Assembly (NCBI GenBank): GCA_014529385.2
Contig: CM043968.1
Location: 28,091,013 to 28,155,012 of the forward strand
Source: Adiantum capillus-veneris
Lineage: Eukaryota; Streptophyta; Polypodiopsida; Polypodiales; Pteridaceae
Direction of reading: 5' to 3'
Length of the DNA stretch: 64,000 bases
Below are positions 33,215 to 43,800 of the stretch, piece by piece. The notes under the pieces are model-generated. The model did no database searches. It was given only the letters and a program-made list of their open reading frames with translations, and was not told the DNA's origin. Positions within the stretch are counted from its first letter, which is position 1, and each line of letters starts with the position of its first letter. Both the position numbers and the translations under genes were made by a program.

Positions 33215-34309
33215 TCATTTAGGAGGTAGCTCACAAGGGATGTCGTCAATAAAGACATCCTGAAACCCCTTGAGAAAATTGGATAACTCTAATTCCTTTT
33301 GATTGTGTATATTTTCTTTTACTAAAACATTAGGTTCATTTTGAGAATCTTTAACAAAAATCATGTACACGAAAATAGAGCTCTTTATTGACTTGTTGAA
33401 AGCTTGTGTATGTACAATGGGTATAGTGTTACCCATTTCCTTAGCATCTATATACATATCTTTTTCCCTGAACTTAAAGGAGATTCTCCTTTCAGGGATT
33501 TTAACATTGGCAGCCATGCAATCAAACCATGGTGCCCCTAGGATTACATCCTCATGCTTGAGAGGAGAGATAAAGAATTCCTCTTTGTCCACATAGCTTT
33601 GAACATGGAGCCTTAATTTCCCGATTAAGGGAGTGACTGAAGCTTCTTGCCCCTTGAAAGCACCGTCTGCCAGGTAGGACATCTCCCATCTTGTAGGCTT
33701 GTATGCCTAGCTTGGTGGCCAACTCTATAGATATAAAATTGTGAGTAGAACCAAGGTCAAAGAGAGTAAAAGCATCATGTTCTCTTAGCTTTCCCTAAGC
33801 ATGGCATAGAGGAGATCCTTTGTGGTGAGTTTCCTCCTCTTGGATTTTGACCAAGGTAGATCTAGGAGGTTCATGGTGGGTGTTCTTTTGGGGACAAGCG
33901 CGGTACGCATGCCCTTGCTCGCCGCACTTGAAACATCGGTTATCCTTGCGAGAACGCTCAAGCTCTTCAGGAGAGAGTTTATTTTTGCCTTTATAAACTC
34001 CCTTCTCTTTAGCTGTGTTGGAGTTTCCCTTAGGAGACTTTTGGACATTGTCCTTCCCCTTAGGCTCATTGGAACCCTTTTTTTCCATGGGTTTAGAATT
34101 TCTTTTAGTCCCCCATTTGGAAATTGATTCGAGAGGCCACCATAGTATGGTGTATAACCGCCGATATGGTGCGTGGCCTTTGGGAGTTGACATACTCCGC
34201 CATTTCTTCAGTCAACCGCACAAAATTGTTTCTTTTTCTCTCCAAAATCCAACTTTTTGAAGATAGTGGCTTTGAGTTGTAGGTCCCAAAACTTGTCTAC
34301 ATATTTGTG
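33215..34309 (-). pseudogene. Broken gypsy gag-protease, 5' truncated
   Basis: It holds the zinc knuckle (CFKCGEQGHAYRACP, about 33920), the flank of a damaged protease site and the gag-pol junction. Unlike element 1, the junction here is a single open frame (codons ...VKENIHNQKELELSNF), so the family ancestor may have had gag and pol in one frame. Frameshifts lie at about 33680 and 33790. Confidence 0.9.
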
Positions 34310-35314
34310 TGGGATGCATGTCTAACCTCACCATCCTATCTTATTGCAGCATTAGCGAGAACCACGATTAATTTGTCAAACTGTGCGACGAAGTTGACTC
34401 AACTAGTGCATAGAGGCTACAAGAGGTTGTCAATCTCTTAGAAAACAACTAACAACTCGCATCTAACTCAAGCTACACTCAAGTGACTGAAATCACCAAA
34501 AGCAAATCGCTCATTGGCAAGCAAATCACATCCGTTACAGCATCAAATGACATCCAAACGTAACGAAACTTCTAGGACAAGTTTATAAAACCTAAGCACA
34601 CATGTCTATGGCCTCAAACCCCACTTTAGGTTATGTTCCAAAATCGCGATTATTAACAGCAGTGGAATTTAGACCTAGTCGTTTTCGACCCAGAATGCAT
34701 CTAAATGCTTAGCAATGATGCCCCAATACCCCGCCTATACTTAGTTTTGATTTGAACATGTAAATTCCTAGTTATGATGAAATTAGCCCGCGGGTCGGCG
34801 ACGCCAAAAGCTACAAAATATTGTGAATGGCTTACGTCAATGCGCAGAGCTCTTACCTGCGGTTGCAATGCAACAAACGCATTCGCAATGTGACAACTAG
34901 GGAGGGAGTAGGAAGCACGAGAAGGAGAGGAGTGAGTGTCGTAAGCTCACGCTGTGTATTTCTTATCCCAAAAACTTAATAAAATCTTTACAAAGTTGGC
35001 TTTATACCTTAGCCAAGGTCTAAAATGTGTAATGTCCGGCGCCCAAGACCTTTGAGGCTCCACACTTATTGTATCTGCAACCTAAATAACTGACCTGTTC
35101 TTTACAACTTGGAACTCCCATTGAGCCCGTAACACATTAAAATATTACAATGGCTTGAAATAAATTGGGAATTTACAATACGTGACCATTTTAGAAAAAT
35201 GTGAAAAAAGGTGTAACTCCAATCTTTACAGCTTCTTCACTTTGATCTTCGATGTGCATCCGTATGTCTTCAGTCTTTAGCAGCTTCTGTTAACTAACAT
35301 TGACTCAGTTAACA
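34310..35314 (-). repeat. LTR (3' LTR) of a separate, probably copia, element
   Basis: On the minus strand the sequence starts TGTTAACTGAGTCAATGTTAGTTAACA, a palindromic LTR start. A purine tract (CCCGGGGGAAA) and a coding end (...VPGGNVN, stop near 35305) precede it, so it is the 3' LTR of a minus-strand element. A TATA-like GGTATAAAGCC lies near 35000. The opposite end is placed at 34310 because gypsy copy 2 stops there. Confidence 0.6.
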
Positions 35315-35490
35315 TTTCCCCCGGGCACTGTTGAAAAAGTATCCTTGGAGGCTGTGGAAGGTTTTTGATTGGTTGTTGATGGGCTGATTGTCTTCATTTG
35401 TCGCTGAATTTGTTGATGAGGATCAATTTGCTGCAACATCTTCATTGGTTTGAGTAGTCGATTTTGAGAGATGATGTTGCATTTTTCCAT
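35315..35490 (-). pseudogene. C-terminal end of a retroelement polyprotein
   Basis: A short minus frame ending ...TVPGGNVN overlaps the polypurine tract and runs just into the LTR. This arrangement is usual for plant copia elements and parallels the ...EGGNVD end before the LTR at 36999. The upstream coding part is not recognisable. Confidence 0.4.
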
Positions 35491-35878
35491 TGTAATAGCA
35501 TCATGATGAGGTTGCTGTTTATTTATGATAAATATTTACAAGGGAAGTAGAATGATGAGGTTCTAAATTAGGGTCTTATACCTGGATGATCAAAGGGAAA
35601 AAACCCAGTGGAAAAAAAGTGCCTTTGGTATACACGCATTATTGGAGTACTTATTAGTATGGGAAATATTAATAAAGTACTCAAGGGATTATTTGCTGAT
35701 AGATATGGAATTAAAAAGGTAGCAAATATGAAAGGGTAGCATGATGGAACATTGGTTTTCCTATTGTAGTCCACTCAAGGTGCATAGGTGGAAGCAAAAA
35801 AGGGTGTCTAATGCATATGTCCAATGGTGGGACATCCTATTTATGCATACACAAAAATGCATGGAAAACAATATTGTA
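35491..35878. other. No gene recognised
   Basis: AT-rich sequence with no motif seen. Confidence 0.35.
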
Positions 35879-35918
35879 ACCATATACATGTGGTAGTGAT
35901 GTGTGTGAACACACTAGG

Positions 35919-36122
35919 AAGTGGTACATCAAGTTTGACAAGTACATTCAGTCCCAAGGTTATGTAAGGAGCCAAGAAGATCATTGCTTATGCACAAGGA
36001 GGTTGAACGACGGCTCCCTCATCATTCTTATCTTGTACGTGGATGACATGCTTATAGCCGGGAAGTCAAAAGATGCGATTGCACTTCTCAAGAGAGATTG
36101 TAAGCATGGAATGTTTGAATGA
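35919..36122 (+). pseudogene. Ty1/copia reverse transcriptase fragment
   Basis: The plus frame encodes RKWYIKFDKYIQSQGY ... ILYVDDMLIAG, the copia RT block around the catalytic YVDD. It is cut at both ends (about 68 codons). It is preceded by a 41-bp repeat shared with 2965-3005. Its strand is opposite to the copia block at 38-41 kb, which lacks this RT part. Confidence 0.85.
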
Positions 36123-36519
36123 TTGCCATATTCCCGAGGGATTCACCATGGAAAACTTGCCGCACCACGTAAGTGCAGGGGAGGGGGGTATTTTTACAAG
36201 TTACATAAGTGTATAAGTTAGGGACAGGCCCCCAACAAGACAAATGAATTGGAGCACCACTTTCAGATCATAGCATACTTCTCCTCAATGGCGAGTCGAA
36301 GAATGGCCTACAATGACAAAGCTGCAGACAACACTAACAACATGATTGCACAGAAACAAAGAAGTCACCAATGAAGAAGAGTAGACATAAAAGTAATCAG
36401 AGGATCTCAAAAGATGAATGGTTACGATGATAGACGTCCGCTCTAATGGATCATAGTTCTTGTTGTGGTTCGACAAAGATACAAGCAGTGCAACAGATGA
36501 AGCCAAAACAACAGCAAAG
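36123..36519. other. No gene recognised
   Basis: Contains a G-rich run near 36178-36190. Otherwise nothing is seen. Confidence 0.35.
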
Positions 36520-36549
36520 TGTTGACCGCTGGGTCAACTACACAACATA
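36520..36549 (+). repeat. 30-bp direct repeat, left copy
   Basis: TGTTGACCGCTGGGTCAAC followed by TACACAACATA. It is nearly identical (one mismatch) to 36999-37028, the start of an LTR. The core GTTGACC...GGTCAAC is a palindrome. Confidence 0.85.
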
Positions 36550-36552
36550 ACT

Positions 36553-36920
36553 CCTTACAAAGTAGTCATTGGCTCACAAGATCAGAAAGCCAATCACTCA
36601 ATTCTACAGATTGTAGAAGTTGTTTTTGAGAATCACAAATACTCCGAATTGACAGATTTGCTGGAGCAAGTGATGGATGGAGCTTTCTCTATCCATGATG
36701 ATAAGAATCAAGTTAAACAACATTGGGTTCTTTTTTAATTTAGATCTGGCAGAAGACCTATAATGACAGAAACAGATGCTGCAGCTCGGAGCGTGGATGT
36801 GAAAGACATAAAGTTTGTCATCAATTATGATTTTCCTGAATCATGTGAAGACTATGTACATCGGATTGGACGAACAAGACAAGCTACTGCAAAGGCTATA
36901 GTCTATACTTTCTTTCCAAC
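36553..36920 (+). pseudogene. DEAD-box RNA helicase fragment (Dbp2/RH20-RH30-like), captured
   Basis: One continuous frame encodes PYKVVIGSQDQKANHSILQIVEVV, then KYSELTDLLEQVMDG, SIHDDKNQ, an in-frame TAA at 36736-36738, then RSGRRPIM, motif V ([13 protein letters not shown]) and motif VI (HRIGRT). These match the helicase C-terminal lobe of Dbp2/DDX5-type proteins, which remodel RNA. About 26 residues around motif IV are missing. ARG in motif V is ARS and the Arg-finger stretch GRTGRAG is GRTRQAT, so it cannot be an active enzyme. No introns interrupt it, suggesting passage through RNA. It sits between two 30-bp repeats and directly before a polypurine tract and LTR. Confidence 0.88.
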
Positions 36921-36984
36921 AACAAAACGACATCAAAGACCACATTGCCATCGACAATCAGGTCATGTTGGGGACGACATGAAC

Positions 36985-36998
36985 GCGGAAGGGGGGAA
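36985..36998 (+). other. Polypurine tract
   Basis: GCGGAAGGGGGGAA directly precedes the LTR start TGTTGACC, as required for plus-strand priming. Confidence 0.7.
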
Positions 36999-37640
36999 TG
37001 TTGACCGCTGGGTCAACAACACAACATAGCTCAAGTTTCGTACCAAAGTCTTATCTTTTGCGAGTTATGAAATGCTGCGGATTATGGATATAAACGTCAT
37101 TTGTAATGAGTAGTTATTCTAGTTTCAGAAGCCGGGGTGCAATGGAACTTCCAGATTGTAAATACAAAGCCATTTGACCCTTTCAACCCCATTTTTGGTT
37201 AAACCTAAGGTAGCCTTAGTATATAAGGTACCTAGGTCGTTTTGTAAAAAAGACTTTTATCATAATCAAAGTTTTAGCGCTGCTGTTTACTATGTGTGAG
37301 AGAGAAAGAGAGTGAGTGTGAGCTTCATCCTCCCGCTACGCTCGGCTCGCTCAGCACATTGGAGATCCGACTGCACCATTGCTGTAGGCTCGAGGAGAGC
37401 TACGCAAAGACGCCAAGCATTCCACGCGACACGAAGCGCACACGCCGACGCATCTACGAGCTATTTGTGGCCATAAGTGTATCAAACGATGTCAGTTTTC
37501 TGCGTGCTAGTAGTCTATAGAATCGCGGCGACATAAGCTACGCATAGGTACTCATAAATTTCAGTTTCGGGCACTTTCAAAATTCGGCTCTGTCATCCTA
37601 CGCGTTTTCCGCAGATGGGTTTTGAGTGAGGGTTTTGAGT
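36999..37640 (+). repeat. LTR (3' LTR), probably copia
   Basis: It starts with the palindromic TGTTGACCGCTGGGTCAAC after a polypurine tract. It has a TATA box (GTATATAAGG, about 37219) and a GA-rich stretch about 80 nt downstream, consistent with U3-R-U5. The right end is not defined; 37640 is approximate. Confidence 0.55.
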
Positions 37641-37971
37641 GTAGAAGCTTAGGGATAGGTGTATCCTAGTGAGGGGATGGTGTTCCTTAAGTTTCGTATG
37701 AATCTAGCATGATTAGGTGAGTTGCCTTCCGTATGTGTGTATGTGGCTAGGTGGTGTAGTTGAGAGCAGTGAGGTTCTTGATTGTGGTTTAGTTGGCCTT
37801 CCTGAGTGTTGTATGTGTAGGATGGTCTCAGCCTGACAAGCTTAAGAGATTTCCTCCGTGTGCCTATCGTGTCATCTGTGTCCTCGATTGACATTATGTT
37901 GATCTAGGTAGTGTTTGCATGCACTTCATGGGTGTGTGAGTAGCTTCCCGTCCAACAACATAGAAAACGCA
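37641..37971. other. Unassigned, between LTR and truncated copia
   Basis: It may still belong to the LTR's element. No coding motif was seen. Its right edge is the point where copia RT homology stops. Confidence 0.35.
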
Positions 37972-40900
37972 CAGTAGTCATACGACAAGTGGGAGCAAAA
38001 GTCTCTTCATAATCTATGCCTTTTTGCTGTGCATAACCCTTTGCAACAAGTCGAGCCGTATGGCGATCAATCTCACCATTCGGCTTGCATTTCAACTTGT
38101 AAACCCACTTCGTACCAATGGCCTTTTTGCCAGGAGGGAAATCACATAAAGTCCATGTGTCATTTTCTATAAGTGCATCATATTCTGATTGCATGGCAGC
38201 CATCCAATTTTCTGAATTCTATGCTTCATGAAAAGATAGAGGCTCCTCAACATCATGTAAGTTAGACACAGCCAAACCATAACAATGTGATGCATAAGAT
38301 GCATGGCGAGAGCCTGAACGAGTACGACTAGACAAAAGTGCATCCAATTTACTGTCACGCAAAGTGTGCACCAGCCATTTTGGCATACCTCTAGCCTGCT
38401 CATTTTCAGCCCTTTCCTCATCAAGTACATCATGTACATCTGCATCAGTAATAGGCTGATCTAAAATATTTTCAGAAACCCCCATAGGCTGTACATTTGC
38501 CTCATTGGAACTTACATTCGTATTTCCACCACTGAAAAGAGGCAACAAAGTGTCATAAATGTCGTGTGAGCTTACATTACTATCTCTAGTACATGACAGC
38601 AAGGGCTGAACAAAATCTTCCACAAACACTACATCCCGAGAAACTAGAATACGTTTTGTTTGCAGATGATACAACCTGTAACCTTTGCTTTCAGCACTAT
38701 AACCAACAAAAATACATTTGATAGCCTTATCATCCAATTTTCTGCGTTGCACTTGTGGCACTAAAGCATATGCCAAACAACCAAAAACACGCATGTGCTC
38801 AATAGAAGGCTTTCTATCATGCCATGCTTCATATGGAGTAATAGACTGCAAAGCTTTTGTAGGACACCTGTTTAGTACATAAGTGGTACACATGATGGCT
38901 TCAAGCCAAAAAGAATGCGGTAAAGCTTGACTTTTGACCATACATCGTGCCATTTCCGTCAGTGACCTGTTTTTCCTCTCAGCAACACCATTTTTCTGAG
39001 GTGTATAAGGCACTGTACATTGGTGTTTTATCCCACGACTAGCCAGAAATGCATTAAATTCATGAGACATATACTCCCCCCCTCGATCGGAACGGAGGGT
39101 GCCCATAGTACATTGCGAGACATTTTCAGCCATAGCCAGAAATTGTTTGAAGCACATAAAAACTTTGGACTTCGCTTTAAGCGGAAATACCCACGCATGC
39201 CTGGAGTAATCATCAATGAAAGTCACGAAGTACAGGTAATTGCCCAAGGACGGAGTTTGCATGGGCCCACAAACATCACTATGCACAAGCTGCAACCTAC
39301 ATGTGGCCCCAACTGAACCATCCTTTGGAAACTTAGAGCGCTGCATTTTACCTAGAATACAGCCTTCACAAACGTGTTTGACAGGTGCTTCAAGAGGCGG
39401 CAAAGAAGCAACCATATCAGATTTCTGCAAACGCAGCAAACTGGCAAAATTCAAATGACCAAAACGTGCATGCCAAAGTTTTGCATCTGAAATAGCCCTT
39501 GAATCTGCAACAGAATTTGCAAAATTTTGTCCACACTTGTCAAACAAAGTGAGCTTATATAGCCCACGGCACAAAAGCCCAAATGCAACAATTTCATCAC
39601 CAAAACTGAGATCATGAACTGTACATCTATCATCCACAAATTTGACTACAAGTCCAAGTCTAGCAAGTGCGGATATAGACAAGAGATTCTTCTTGATCCC
39701 AGGTACATAAAGTGCATCAACAAGTGTGAAGGAGCTGCCATTAGCAGCAGTGAGCACAATCTTTCCAACTCCCTGAACTGGATAAGTGGCGTTGTTGGCA
39801 CAAGTGACTGAATTTCCATGAGGAATAGACTCGAGAGAGGTAAACAATTCACGATGTGAGGTAATGTGCTTTGTAGCACCACTGTCAAAATACCACACAT
39901 GTGAATCTGCAGCAACAACTGACAAGCATGCATCATGGACATCAGGATTATAAGTGCACTCTGCACTAAAAGCCCATTCTACATCAACATCAGCATTACA
40001 GTCTCTTTTCACAGAAGACTCAACAATGGTTGCATTTGTAGTGGAACCAGCATTTGCAGTGGAACCACCCTCTTTCTTCTTAGCCTCTTTGGCCTTCAAC
40101 TTAGGACACAACTTGATCAAGTGATCATTAGCTTTACAATAATGGCAACACATCTTCTTTTTTCCCTTATCACCAAAATTGCTAGACGAAGTGCTGCCAA
40201 CAGAAGCATTAGGAACAGAAGTTTTTCCACTCGCAGCAGAACCATAAGAAGTGGTTGCATTGCTGTTACCACCCTTTCTTTGAGAAGCAATAAAAGCATG
40301 TTCAACTGCACGCTGTCTTGTCCTGTTTTTTCGGGAAAGTGACTCTTGCAACAGCAATGTGCATAATGCATCAAACTTGACAACTTCAGGATTTCCTTGG
40401 GTCATCAATCTCCAAGTACTAGCAAAAGTCTGGTAGGAATCTGGTAAGGCATCAAGAACAATCTACACTAGGAAACTGTCTGAAATGACTTCACCTGCAC
40501 AAATGAGTTGCTCATTGATATCCTTGACACTAGCAAGAAAAGTGTCCATATCATCTTCCTCATGCATAATCTTCGACTCCAGCTCTTTACGCAGCAAATC
40601 AATTTTAGCCTCATTGCGGCTTGCATAAAGACCTGCTAGAATATCCCAAGCCTGTTTTGCAGATTTTGCTGAACGGATGTGAGGAACAATGGTGCGCTTC
40701 ACAGACAACGCAATCAATGCATGAGCCTACGCATCCTTAACATCCCAACGAGCTTGTTCTACCGTAGGCAAAACAACTCTAACAGCTGCAATCCTTGCAG
40801 CAAGACCTGCAACATCCTCAACATCGCCTACATCCTTAGAACCAGGACGTACATCAATGCCCTGCACAATATTCCAGATGCCCTTTGACACAAGCACATG

Positions 40901-40996
40901 TTGCATCATATAAGCCCACATAGGGTAATTGTCCCCATCCAACCTGTCCTCAGCAGCAAACATCTTGAACACATATGTGTTGTTGTTGTCAGCCAT
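37972..40996 (-). pseudogene. Ty1/copia gag-protease-integrase, truncated in RT
   Basis: A single minus frame from ATG 40996 carries, in order, gag (to about 40450), a CCHC knuckle (CCHYCKANDHLIKLC, near 40140), protease (WYFDSGATKHIT, near 39875), pre-integrase zinc (WHARFGHLNF ... CEGC), the integrase D,D,E core (VHSDVCG, LRSDRGGEY, NGVAERKN) and the RT start (GTKWVYKLKCKPNGE). Nonsense codons occur at about 40727, 40463 and 38219, with no frameshift. Homology ends after TTVR near 37975, so YVDD and RNase H are lost. Copia elements replicate in cytoplasmic particles; this copy is dead. Confidence 0.93.
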
Positions 40997-41330
40997 GGTA
41001 AATGTTGCAGCTGATGTGAAAACTATCCGAAAATAGGAGAAACGGAGCGGGAACAACACGTGCTATATAGCACAAACCGTAGAAGACTATAAGGCAAAAA
41101 ACGGCACTGACAAAATTTCTGCACAAAATGACAAAATTGCCTGTGTAGACCTGCCTATAGTGGAAACGGAGGCCAAAATGAGCCCGAATCAAAAATCTGA
41201 GCAGACCAAGCTCTACGAGCTTACCCAAAGTATTTGTCGACCTGCGAACGCTTGCCAAAGCTCACTGAAATCAGAGAAAGTGAGCAGGCATGTGCTGGAG
41301 CAGCTGGCGACTAAGCCCGGGAGGACGCAA

Positions 41331-41345
41331 CCTGCTCTGATACCA
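41331..41345 (-). other. Primer binding site of the copia element
   Basis: The minus-strand TGGTATCAGAGCAGG lies just inside the 5' LTR and is typical initiator tRNA-Met complementarity for plant copia. Confidence 0.85.
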
Positions 41346-41347
41346 AT

Positions 41348-41615
41348 TGTTGGAATTAGGGTTGCAGAGAAACACAAACATCTTGGAGAAGATGAAGGAA
41401 CCTCAAGGCACACAATAGAGAGTGTGTTACTTAGTGTGCAATGGAACGATAGATAGCCCTAGAGTGATGGGCGTATATACAATGCTGGGGGGAAAAAACA
41501 TCCTAAAGAGGGAAAATGAGAGGAAGTTTTTGTGTTTCAAAATCATGGCTTCCTAAAAGAGTCTGCCCTCAAACTTGTGAGTCAATAGCTACAAAGATAC
41601 ATGTAACAACTAACA
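41348..41615 (-). repeat. 5' LTR of the copia element
   Basis: On the minus strand it runs from TGTTAGTTGTTACATG (41615, approximate) to CCCTAATTCCAACA (41348). It matches the LTR remnant at 3036-3191. A TATA-like TGTATATACG is present. Confidence 0.75.
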
Positions 41616-41975
41616 CTGCTTTGTATCAATTGCTTGTTTTGTGATTATAGTACATTTTTTGAGGGATGAAAGCTATAAAGAGTTTGTATAGATGCAAATT
41701 TACACGGAGAACCTAACACAACTTTATAACCATGTTTCTTGACTAATTTAGATGGGTCAGAATTGAACGAGTAGCTAGAATGCAAGCTGAACAAGCACAT
41801 AGTTTGAAAGTCAAACTAAGAAACATTAAGGGTACATCTAGTTATCAACAGAAGTGGTTCCTTAGTACATTGCCAGTCACTATGCTACATGCTCTTTGAC
41901 TAGTTTAGCACCGCTTTGGAAGGTTTGAATGAACTATGTAGAGCCTATGGAAAGATAAATGGCTTTTAGGAACGC
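41616..41975. other. Degenerate retroelement sequence
   Basis: No gene is seen. It leads into the protease-like ORF. Confidence 0.35.
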
Positions 41976-42353
41976 ATGTTCTTTGACCTAGGAGCCACCA
42001 AAAATTTCATCCATCCCAAAATTCCAAAAAACATGGAATTTGAGTACGATCAACTCATTGGAGAACTTGAAGCTGAGCTAGCCACTAGGCAAACCCAAAA
42101 AGTTGTACCTCTCAATGGTGCTCTTCCACGTTCACTGCCCAAGGGTACCATGGCAAAGCATATTTTTCATGGTGCTCTTTCGATCACCATCCAAGGGTAC
42201 CATGGCAAAATAGATTTTCACATCATGAAGTTGGACAATTATACTGCTCCCTTGGGCATGCCTTGGCACGACAAGCACAATACAACTCTCCAGATTTGGA
42301 GCCGAACCATCACTTTGCAGCAAAATGAAAAGCCAGTTGTCCTTAAATTTTGA
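41976..42353 (+). pseudogene. Gypsy-type aspartic protease fragment
   Basis: The plus frame encodes FFDLGATKNFI (the D-S/P-G active site changed to D-L-G) and, about 90 residues on, GMPWHDKHNTTLQIWSRTITL. The latter matches the ...GMPWL...HNP...W..RTI end of plant gypsy proteases. A 20-bp duplication around CAAGGGTACCATGGCAAA (about 42140 and 42193) lies inside. Start and flanks are lost. It is probably part of the outer element split by gypsy element 3. Confidence 0.75.
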
Positions 42354-43800
42354 CTGATAGAAACAAACCCCGAATGATTTTAAGATATAACCCAAAGAAG
42401 GCTAGATGAGGAAACCAAAAATTTGGAGGAAAAACTCTAGAAGCAGCTTTTAGAATAGAGGAGAGCCGCAACCATTGCTCCAAAAAGATAAAAAGAACAA
42501 GAAGAATCCCAAAAAAGAGAGACAAAGGAAAGAAGAGTCGAAAGAGAGAAAAAGGGTTGAAGATGAATAAAGAATTGATGTTCCACGATCACCCTAGCTA
42601 CAACCACAAAGGAAAGACCAACATATAAAGAGGACCCAAGGTTTTCCAACACTGCCACCTAAGTTCTCCTCCTAAGACTCACTAGGTTAAGCAAATTACT
42701 TAGATTTTGAAGATAATACCCACAAACGGACTAGCAGACTAATACCCAACACACTAGGAGAGTAAGAGATGAGAAAGGTAAAGCCTCACACATAGCTAAT
42801 CTCTCCTATAGATACACTCCAAGAGAGAAAGGCTCTTCCATGAAGTGAAATCTAGAGCCATGCTACCAAACCAAAGCTTTTTTTAGATAAATTTACTTGG
42901 GATTCCATCCAATAGAAGTTTGAGCTCTCAAGCATCGACACCAAAATCAGCACTCTTGAAAAAGAAGTTCTCAATGAGAACTTTGGAAGTTTTGAGCTCC
43001 ATAACATGGTTGAAGCATAAACCATAGAAGTAGAGAAGCTACAAAAGGAAGTAGAAAACTCTTAGATGAAGTCCATAGTAGAAAATCTAGCATAGAAATA
43101 CAAGATTAGGAGATCGGAGATAGGAGACATGCAATGTATGCTTGATATCATGATGATTGGTATTGATGGGAAGAACTTGCAGTTGCAGTTGTGCAAGAGT
43201 GTATAAAAAACTACATTGGAAGGTAAAAGGTTGCAAATACAACTAGCCTTTTCCAGCTCTCAACTTACACAAATAGAGGAGAGATTATAGCAGCATCTAT
43301 AGTATGCTCAAATCCATCAAACATAACACATGTTTTAGAGTCACCTCATCTACCAATGTTGCTTATAAAGATTTGAAATCCATATATGCCCAAGTAAATT
43401 TTGAGTTGAGGTCTCAACAAATCCAAAGAAAAGAACTTGTCACCAATTTACTTAAACATAAATATGAAATGCAATTGAAGATGGATGCTCTAAAAGCTGA
43501 AGCGCAAAAGAGAAATAGAGCCTATTAGCAAGAGGCCTACCATCATTGCCTATACTATTGCCAAGCCATCTTTATTTGAAGGAGATTGTGGAGAAAGACA
43601 TCCTATTGGCTAGAGGCCTACCAACTTTTCCTACTCCCAAACCATCTATTTTAGAAGGAGCCAAGTTCTTTGGAACTAGAAGCTATGACCTCCTAAAATT
43701 CAACCCATTGGGAGATACCACAACAAAAGAGTTATACAGTGGGAAATCAAGCACATCAATGGATGCTAAAAAATACAGGTATAATTTATAAGGTTGAAGA
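42354..43800 (+). pseudogene. Degenerate retroelement coding remnants, coiled-coil-like
   Basis: Short plus frames (for example 43304-43528) are rich in Lys, Glu and Gln with heptad-like spacing (KHKYEMQLKMDALKAEAQKRN). They suggest a broken gag-like or structural protein. Stops are frequent. No named domain is seen. Confidence 0.35.

Larger units (their letters stand above)
28503..34309 (-). mobile_element. Truncated, decayed second copy of gypsy element 1 family
   Basis: The 3' LTR (28503-30083, 1581 bp) and the inside up to mid-gag align with 8167-13990. Identity stops at 34309, exactly where the next LTR begins, so the 5' gag half and 5' LTR are missing. Multiple frameshifts and stops divide pol. 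It is much older than element 1. Confidence 0.93.

Noticed and set aside
37560..37640. GGGTTTTGAGTGAGGGTTTTGAGT as interstitial telomere repeat
   Set aside because: It does not match TTTAGGG and is repeated only twice.
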